Positions 5,540-10,379 of a stretch of 10,379 bases of DNA are shown here, piece by piece. Numbering within the stretch: position 1 is the stretch's first letter; every line of letters starts with the position of its first letter. The notes beneath the pieces were generated by a model. The model was not told where the DNA came from and did no database searches. It worked only from the letters and a program-made list of their open reading frames with translations. Where the stretch lies: NCBI GenBank assembly GCA_000434115.1, contig FR894069.1, positions 58,143 through 68,521 on the forward strand, written 5' to 3'. The stretch is from Roseburia sp. CAG:309 (GTDB lineage: Bacteria; Bacillota; Clostridia; Lachnospirales; Lachnospiraceae). Made by a program: the position numbers and the translations under genes.

Positions 5540-7039
5540 ATGAGCAAAAAGATTGTATTGACAGACTGCAAGATTTCACTTAATGAATTTATGCAAATTG
5601 TAAAAAAAGAAGCCATTTTGGAATTTAGTGAGGAAATGGTCGAAAAAATTAAAAAAAGCCGTCAGATGATAGATCATTTTTTAGAGGAAAACCGGGCGAT
5701 ATACGGTGTGACGACAGGATTCGGTGAAAATGTACGCTATGTTATAAAACCGGATGATGCCGTTCAGCTGCAGAAAAATATTGTGCGCTCGCATTCGGTA
5801 TCGGTAGGCGAGCCGTTGCCAGAGGAACAGGTGCGTGCAATCATGTTGATGCAGATCTTAAATACCGGAAAGGGGTTATCGGGAATTAAATTAGATACGA
5901 TAACCTTGATCAAAGATTTTCTGAATGCAGAAATTTATCCATTTGCCCCGGGAGATGGTTCTGTCGGCTATCTCGCTGTCGAAGGCCACATTGCTCTTAC
6001 TTATATGGGAGAAGGCTATGTCTGGGAAGACGGAAAAAAAGTGGAAAGTTTTCCGGTATTGGAGAAAAAAGGATTGAAACCGGTTGAGTTCGCCTGTAAA
6101 GAGGGCCTCAGTCTTCTGAATGGTTCGACTTCTGTCACAGCAATGGGACTTCTTGCAGTAAATGAAATGAAGATTGCAGTAAAAAATCTTGATGTGGTTG
6201 GCGCGATGGTCTTTGAAGCGCTACAAGGAACCGTCAAATCGCTGGATGAACGGCTTCATATAGCGAAAAACCACGCAGAGGAGATAGAGTCCGCAAAGAT
6301 CATTCGCGAAATGTTAGCGGACAGTGAGATTTGTGAAAAATATCTAAATGTACGTGTGCAGGATCCCTATGTGCTTCGTTCAATGGCCCATATTCTCGGT
6401 GCAGCAAAGAAAATTGTGCTGGAGGCGGAAGAAGTTATCGTGGATGAAATGCACGGTGTAAGTGATAATCCGGAACTGTTTGAAACCGAGGATGGCGGTG
6501 TGGCTCTGATGTGCGGCAACTTCGACGGAAGTTACGTGGGAAGCCACGCAGATATGCTTGGTATGGCAGCAGCCATGGTAGGAAATCTGGCAGAACGCTG
6601 TGTGGATCGTATGGTCAATCGTTATCTGAATAATGATCTTCCGGCATTTCTAGCACCAAACCCAGGCTTAAATAACGGCTTTATGATTCCACAGTATACC
6701 GCGGCCGGACTTTTGAATGAGATGAAAGTGCTGGCAACTTCCTGCAGCATTGACAGTATCCCAACTTGTGCAGAGCAGGAATCTCCGGTTTCCTTTGCTT
6801 ATTTTGCAGGTAAGAAAGCGATTGATATTGCCAAAAAATTACAATATATTATTGGGATCGAATTTATGGTGGCAGCGCAGGCCATCGAATTGCAGAAACC
6901 ATTGAAGAGTTCCACGGCGACAGCGAAAGTACAGGAAAGAATTCGGGAAGAAGTGGCATTTGCTGACGAAGACAGGTATTTTTATCCGGATATCGAAGCA
7001 CTTTATAAAATTGTTCATGAGGAAGCACTTATTTTTTAG
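5540..7039 (+). CDS. HAL/PAL-superfamily lyase lacking the MIO tripeptide; probable ergothionase-type trimethylamine-lyase
   Basis: The 499-residue protein aligns with HutH over its length, but GSLG-ASG-DLAPLAH of HutH is GSVG-YLAVEGH here. Ala-Ser-Gly is missing after Gly143 and the flanks align without other gaps, so the MIO cofactor cannot form at this site. Yet many catalytic positions remain: Tyr55, His85, Asn194 (LLNG), Gln274/Tyr277/Arg280 (VQDPYVLR), Phe328 (GNF) and Glu414. Changes include TTGFG for NTGFG, GNFDG for GNFHG and EQESPVS for NQEDHVS. Retained pocket residues argue against simple decay. Established precedent: ergothionase of Treponema denticola is a HAL homologue without MIO that eliminates trimethylamine from ergothioneine to give thiourocanate. 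The same or a related betaine substrate is inferred here. Alternatives are a non-catalytic partner of HutH or an unknown reaction. It follows the permease by 16 nt with GGAAGAAGG as ribosome binding site, and a terminator follows. Confidence 0.8.
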   Translation: MSKKIVLTDCKISLNEFMQIVKKEAILEFSEEMVEKIKKSRQMIDHFLEENRAIYGVTTGFGENVRYVIKPDDAVQLQKNIVRSHSVSVGEPLPEEQVRAIMLMQILNTGKGLSGIKLDTITLIKDFLNAEIYPFAPGDGSVGYLAVEGHIALTYMGEGYVWEDGKKVESFPVLEKKGLKPVEFACKEGLSLLNGSTSVTAMGLLAVNEMKIAVKNLDVVGAMVFEALQGTVKSLDERLHIAKNHAEEIESAKIIREMLADSEICEKYLNVRVQDPYVLRSMAHILGAAKKIVLEAEEVIVDEMHGVSDNPELFETEDGGVALMCGNFDGSYVGSHADMLGMAAAMVGNLAERCVDRMVNRYLNNDLPAFLAPNPGLNNGFMIPQYTAAGLLNEMKVLATSCSIDSIPTCAEQESPVSFAYFAGKKAIDIAKKLQYIIGIEFMVAAQAIELQKPLKSSTATAKVQERIREEVAFADEDRYFYPDIEALYKIVHEEALIF

Positions 7040-7063
7040 TGATATGTTTGTCTCAATGTAGCA

Positions 7064-7111
7064 AAAAAGATTCAATAGAAAGTATGTAAATGCTCTCTAT
7101 TGAATCTTTTT
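7064..7111 (+). terminator. Intrinsic terminator of the transporter-lyase operon
   Basis: A perfect 16-bp stem pairs 7064-7079 with 7096-7111 around a 16-nt loop. The 3' arm ends in TTTTT and the 5' arm begins with AAAAA, so the structure could work on both strands, although no minus-strand gene approaches it. It begins 25 nt after the lyase stop codon. Confidence 0.85.
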
Positions 7112-7501
7112 ACAAAAGCTCAAATCTAGTTTAGTGCACGCATCACCCTAGTAAAAACCTCAAACGGTTTTTGTTCTGTAATGAATGTTATATCAATTAG
7201 TGAACTCCATGTTAACAGTTAGTTAAAAAGCTTGAAAAAAGCAAATAGGGTCAAACGCATGAAAGATATTGTATGTTCTAGAAGAGAAAAAATGTAATCC
7301 AAGTCAAAAATGTTCGATTGTGTCAAGTTTTTTGTGTAAACATCTTCGATTTCCTGTCTCGTGCTAATTAGACTACATCTTGTTTATCCCACAGTTTCCT
7401 GATTTCTCCCAAATTTTACTTAACTTTTACATAAACAAGAATTAGATTATACAAAGTGGTGCTAAGGTAAAAGAAAATGAAGGAGAAAAGAGGAAATACT
7501 T
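7112..7501 (+). other. Intergenic region before the phosphate transporter gene
   Basis: About 390 nt with no convincing coding region on either strand and AT-rich composition. It contains a small 7-bp hairpin (AAAAACC at 7153-7159 with GGTTTTT at 7166-7172), which could act as a weak extra terminator. It also holds a 10-bp inverted repeat and a Pho-box-like direct repeat near the downstream gene. The rest shows nothing recognisable. Confidence 0.6.
7415..7453 (+). promoter_or_regulatory. Candidate Pho-box-like repeat and promoter for the Na+/phosphate transporter gene
   Basis: TTTACT (7415-7420) and TTTACA (7426-7431) are spaced 11 nt apart, the period of the Gram-positive PhoP box (TT[A/T/C]ACA repeats with ~5-nt gaps). 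A weak -10 such as TAGATT (7443-7448) or TATACA (7448-7453) follows, with no good -35, as expected for an activated promoter. Position upstream of a phosphate transporter fits, but only two imperfect repeats are visible in AT-rich DNA. Confidence 0.35.
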
Positions 7502-9226
7502 ATGAACGAGACAGCAAAGATTATATTTGGTTTGGTGGGTGGACTTGCAATGTTTCTGTTTGGAATGAATTCCATGAGTGATGCATTGCAGAAGGCCGCC
7601 GGGGAAAAGATGAAAAAGGTTCTTAGTTTTCTGACAAAAAATCCGCTGATGGGTGCGCTCGCGGGTGCTCTTGTTACGGCAGTGCTGCAAAGCAGTTCAG
7701 CGACGACGGTTATGGTGATCGGATTTGTAAGCGCCGGACTTATGAGCCTGCCACAGGCAATATCCGTTATCTTTGGTGCCAATATCGGAACGACCATGAC
7801 GGCGCAGCTCATGGCATTTAAAATAAGCAATTACATTTATCCAATTATTTTCATTGGATTTATGCTCCAGTTTTTAGGAAAAAAAGAAAAAGTAAAAAAT
7901 ATCGGAATGGTTATCCTGTCATTTGGATTGCTTTTTGAAGGAATTGAAATTATGGGAAGCGTTATGAAACCACTGGCAAATAGTCCGATCTTTGTAGACA
8001 TGATGGTTCAGGTAAAACATATTCCGGTGCTTGGTGTCGTTCTCGGTGCCGTGATGACACTTGTTGTACAGAGCAGTTCGGCGACGATCGCGGTCCTTCA
8101 AAATTTTGCGTCGCAGCCAATGCCCGATGGAGTGACAAGTGTAATAGGACTTACCGGAGCGATTCCAATCCTGCTTGGTGATAACATCGGAACGACTATT
8201 ACTGCTCTATTAGCATCGATCGGTCAGTCGAAAAACGCCAAAAGAACGGCGATTGCACACAGTATCTTCAATATAAGCGGAACTATTGTTTTTGTATTTA
8301 TCATTCCATTTTTTGCAAAATTTGTACAGTTTATATCTCCAAAAGGAAATGAAGTAGATATCATTTCAAGACAGATTGCAAATGCACATACAGCATTCAA
8401 TGTAGTTTGTACGATCATCTGGCTGCCACTTATTCCGATTATGGTAAAAATTGTAAGTACTATTGTCCGCGGAAAGGACAAGACGGTAGTGATGGATCAG
8501 GCACCGCAGTATTTGGACGACAAGATGATCGGGAAACCGCTGCCGGCAATGTACCTTGTATCAGAGGAAATGAAACGGCTGGCAAATTACAGTGAAATGA
8601 TGGTCAGTGCATTGAAAGACAGTATCAGCGGTGTAGGTGGAAGTTACGCGAGACAGCAGTATGACAATGCGTACCAGACGGTAAAAGAACTTCAGGAGTG
8701 TATTTCCATCTATATTACCAAGCTGTTTTCGAGTGGAATGCTCACGGAGCAGCAGTCAGAGCAGACCGCGGGATTTTTATTTGTTACCAATAACATTGAC
8801 CGCATCGCCGACCGGTGTGCGGATATTGCGGCAGCGAGTGATGATATGCAGCTGCATGGAAAAGATCTTTCGGACAAGGCAGTTGCGGAGCTCCGTCAGT
8901 GCATCGAGATCGCTCAGAATCTGTTTACGGAGGCGATGGATTCGGTGATCAACGGCGATTGTGCGGAGGCAGAAATCGTTATCAAAAACCGTGGTAAAAT
9001 GAGAAAGGCGCAGAAGAAAAATGCGAAAGCGCATCTGAACCGTGTGGAGAAGAAAATATGCGATCCGGCGTTGACACAGGCGTATTCAAGCATTCTTTAC
9101 AATCTGGATCGTGTGGCGGATAACTGTGTCGGCATTGCGGAAGAGACGATGGATGGTGTCGTATTTGTCAGACTTGAAGAAGAGCAGATCGAAGAAATGA
9201 AACTGGAATTGGAGGCAGCCGTATGA
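7502..9226 (+). CDS. Na+/phosphate cotransporter family protein with C-terminal PhoU-like domain
   Basis: Predicted sodium-coupled phosphate transporter of the inner membrane (NptA/YjbB-like). The 574-residue protein contains the inverted duplicated Na/Pi core. QSSSAT appears twice (63-68 and 190-195), each followed by a G(A/D)NIGTT motif (92-98 and 226-232). Several hydrophobic segments extend to about residue 325. Residues from about 350 to the end are soluble and helical and resemble PhoU, a domain thought to couple transport to phosphate status. Length is typical for this two-part architecture (about 540-600). Direction of transport (uptake or efflux) is not visible. The ATG at 7502 is preceded by GAGGAAA. 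The gene overlaps the next one by 4 nt (ATGA at 9223-9226), implying coupled translation. Confidence 0.93.
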   Translation: MNETAKIIFGLVGGLAMFLFGMNSMSDALQKAAGEKMKKVLSFLTKNPLMGALAGALVTAVLQSSSATTVMVIGFVSAGLMSLPQAISVIFGANIGTTMTAQLMAFKISNYIYPIIFIGFMLQFLGKKEKVKNIGMVILSFGLLFEGIEIMGSVMKPLANSPIFVDMMVQVKHIPVLGVVLGAVMTLVVQSSSATIAVLQNFASQPMPDGVTSVIGLTGAIPILLGDNIGTTITALLASIGQSKNAKRTAIAHSIFNISGTIVFVFIIPFFAKFVQFISPKGNEVDIISRQIANAHTAFNVVCTIIWLPLIPIMVKIVSTIVRGKDKTVVMDQAPQYLDDKMIGKPLPAMYLVSEEMKRLANYSEMMVSALKDSISGVGGSYARQQYDNAYQTVKELQECISIYITKLFSSGMLTEQQSEQTAGFLFVTNNIDRIADRCADIAAASDDMQLHGKDLSDKAVAELRQCIEIAQNLFTEAMDSVINGDCAEAEIVIKNRGKMRKAQKKNAKAHLNRVEKKICDPALTQAYSSILYNLDRVADNCVGIAEETMDGVVFVRLEEEQIEEMKLELEAAV

Positions 9227-9852
9227 TATTCACGCTGGGGGCGTGTCTGCGGGAACAGAAAAAAACGGATTTACCGGAGCTCGGGGAGGACGTGCCTTCC
9301 CGGGTTTTTGTGACGACGGAGGCAGGAGCCAAGGCGGCATTGGAACAGGCACAGATGCGTTATGAAGGGGAAGTGCAGCTTTCCGAAATCGGATTCTGCA
9401 AGGTGGAAAACCAGCAGGAGTGCATGATTGGTTCTTTTTATATTCCGAAACTTCTAGAGACGCTCCGCAGTTATTACGATGAACTTATGGATCTCGGACG
9501 GGAATTAGAGACGAATGAAAATGGATTTTTTGCGAAGAAACAGACGAAATATTTTGGTACGGTGACGGACCGCGCCGACCGGCTTATGTCAAAGGCGGTG
9601 CACCTTCTCGAATACGCCGGACAGGTCCGGGACGCCTATCAGGGTTATGTGGATGCCAGACAGAATGCTAATATGCAGTTTTTGACTGTGATATCGACCA
9701 TTTTCTTCCCGCTTACACTCATCACGGGATGGTATGGCATGAACTTTCAAAATATGCCGGAATTACGGAGTGGATACCCGGGAGTGATCTTTGCCGGTGT
9801 ACTTGTTGTCCTGCTATTGATCCTTTATTTTAAGAGAAAGAAGATGTTATGA
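9223..9852 (+). CDS. Short CorA-family divalent cation transporter-like protein
   Basis: The C-terminal half is clearly CorA-like: a helical region at about 75-150 is followed by TM1 (about 153-171), the signature Gly-Met-Asn at 172-174 in WYGMNF, the loop MPEL at 178-181, TM2 (about 187-203) and a basic tail FKRKKML. CorA proteins transport Mg2+ (or Co2+/Ni2+) as homopentamers. At 209 residues this one is about 100 shorter than typical CorA (~310-320), because most of the N-terminal alpha/beta cytoplasmic domain is missing. The start overlaps the stop of the phosphate transporter gene. There is no sign of a frameshift: the preceding frame is fully used by the transporter's PhoU domain. A true minimal CorA or a regulatory partner of the phosphate transporter are both possible. 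Transport function is inferred. Confidence 0.88.
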   Translation: MIFTLGACLREQKKTDLPELGEDVPSRVFVTTEAGAKAALEQAQMRYEGEVQLSEIGFCKVENQQECMIGSFYIPKLLETLRSYYDELMDLGRELETNENGFFAKKQTKYFGTVTDRADRLMSKAVHLLEYAGQVRDAYQGYVDARQNANMQFLTVISTIFFPLTLITGWYGMNFQNMPELRSGYPGVIFAGVLVVLLLILYFKRKKML

Positions 9853-9858
9853 AAAACA

Positions 9859-9887
9859 TTGCTTTTTTAAAATAGAAAGATTATAAT
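9859..9887 (+). promoter_or_regulatory. Candidate sigma-A promoter for the Cache-domain receptor gene
   Basis: A perfect TATAAT at 9882-9887 lies 17 nt after TTGCTT (9859-9864), a weak -35. Transcription would start near 9894, giving a leader of about 55 nt with AAGGAGG at 9935-9941. No sigma-28 type motility promoter was seen. No convincing terminator separates it from the CorA-like gene, so read-through is also possible. Confidence 0.5.
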
Positions 9888-9948
9888 AGAATAGTAACAG
9901 AAAATGGAATAAGCAATATGACTTGGGTGGCTTCAAGGAGGAAACGCT

Positions 9949-10379
9949 ATGAAAATGAGGAAACTTGGAACCCGTGGAATATTGATGCTGACATGTATGA
10001 GCATTATGATTGTTTCTGTTTTTATCACTGCATTCATCGGATTGATGGGTGTTGACAAGATGAATCAAAATGGAATACAAAATTATAAACGTGCAATGAA
10101 CGATGGGTATAATAAAGAGATTAAAACTCAGGTTCAAACAGTAATTTCTTTTATTTCACACTATTATCAATTGTCAGAATCTGGGAAAATTACAGAAGAG
10201 GAAGCGAAAGGGCAGGCACTGGAGGCAGTTCGAAATATGCGGTACGGTGACGATTACGATAAAGATGGAGTAAATGACGGTTATTTTTGGATTGATTCGA
10301 CCGATTATACCCTGGTAATGCACCCGATTCTTGCCGAGCAGGAAGGCGATAATCGAAAAGAAATAAAAGACCAGAATGG
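9949..10379 (+). CDS. Cache-domain membrane receptor, N-terminal part (probable methyl-accepting chemotaxis protein)
   Basis: The gene runs off the window end; 143 full codons are visible. The start ATG has AAGGAGG at 9935-9941, 7 nt upstream. A basic N-terminus is followed by one membrane helix (about 11-34). The extracellular part shows a single-Cache (sCache_2-like) domain: a long helix, then MRYG near 97-100, GYFWID at 111-116, LVMHPI at 122-127 and EGDNR...KDQNG at 132-144. Such domains sense small ligands, often organic acids or amino acids, and are followed in most proteins by a second helix, HAMP and signalling domain. The output part is outside the window, so chemotaxis receptor is most likely but a histidine kinase or diguanylate cyclase is possible. 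A D-rich insert (101-111) precedes GYFWID. Confidence 0.82.
   Translation, partial: MKMRKLGTRGILMLTCMSIMIVSVFITAFIGLMGVDKMNQNGIQNYKRAMNDGYNKEIKTQVQTVISFISHYYQLSESGKITEEEAKGQALEAVRNMRYGDDYDKDGVNDGYFWIDSTDYTLVMHPILAEQEGDNRKEIKDQN

Noticed and set aside
5966..5971. Missing ASG in the second lyase as a sequencing or assembly error
   Set aside because: The reading frame is intact for 499 codons and neighbouring residues and several other active-site motifs also differ consistently from HutH, so this looks like a real subfamily difference.
7112..7501. Possible small RNA or small protein gene in the long intergenic region
   Set aside because: No promoter-terminator pair, no ribosome binding site with a credible frame and no stable long structure could be supported by eye.
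9223..9852. The short CorA-like gene as a 5'-truncated pseudogene
   Set aside because: It has a clean 4-nt overlap start with the upstream gene, an intact frame, both membrane helices and the GMN motif; truncation by decay would not be expected to leave such coupling.

Overview
The window looks like a low-to-mid GC anaerobic Firmicute, most likely a gut Clostridia/Lachnospiraceae-type bacterium. This rests on strong AAGGAGG ribosome binding sites, a glycyl radical enzyme with its activase, intrinsic terminators with long T-tracts, and protein sequences of clostridial character. All recognisable genes are on the + strand. No rRNA, tRNA, CRISPR array or insertion sequence was seen.

Layout. (1) 1-1178: the 3' end of a glycyl radical enzyme (GRE) gene and, translationally coupled to it, a GRE-activating radical-SAM enzyme with two extra ferredoxin-type clusters. 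(2) 1312-2856: a canonical histidine ammonia-lyase (hutH) with an intact Ala-Ser-Gly MIO tripeptide, starting at TTG and followed by an intrinsic terminator. (3) 2950-5523: a polar amino acid-type ABC importer: ATPase, then a consensus promoter and hairpin region, then a lipoprotein binding protein and one permease. (4) 5540-7039: a second HAL/PAL-superfamily protein in the same operon as the binding protein and permease. It keeps most HAL active-site positions but lacks exactly the three residues that form the MIO cofactor. A strong terminator closes this operon. (5) About 390 bp without a gene but with candidate control sites, then 7502-9852: a Na+/phosphate cotransporter-PhoU protein overlapping by 4 nt a short CorA-like protein. 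(6) 9949-end: the start of a Cache-domain membrane receptor, probably a chemotaxis receptor.

How the genes may work together (inference). The importer and the two lyases look like an uptake-and-elimination module for histidine and a histidine-derived compound. The MIO-less lyase resembles the known exception in this superfamily, ergothionase, which eliminates trimethylamine from ergothioneine without MIO. The best hypothesis is that HutH makes urocanate from histidine, while the MIO-less enzyme acts on a betaine-type histidine derivative such as ergothioneine, whose quaternary amine leaves without MIO. Whether the upstream GRE belongs to the same pathway cannot be decided, because only its last ~83 residues are visible. 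The phosphate/magnesium-type transporters and the receptor appear to be separate units.
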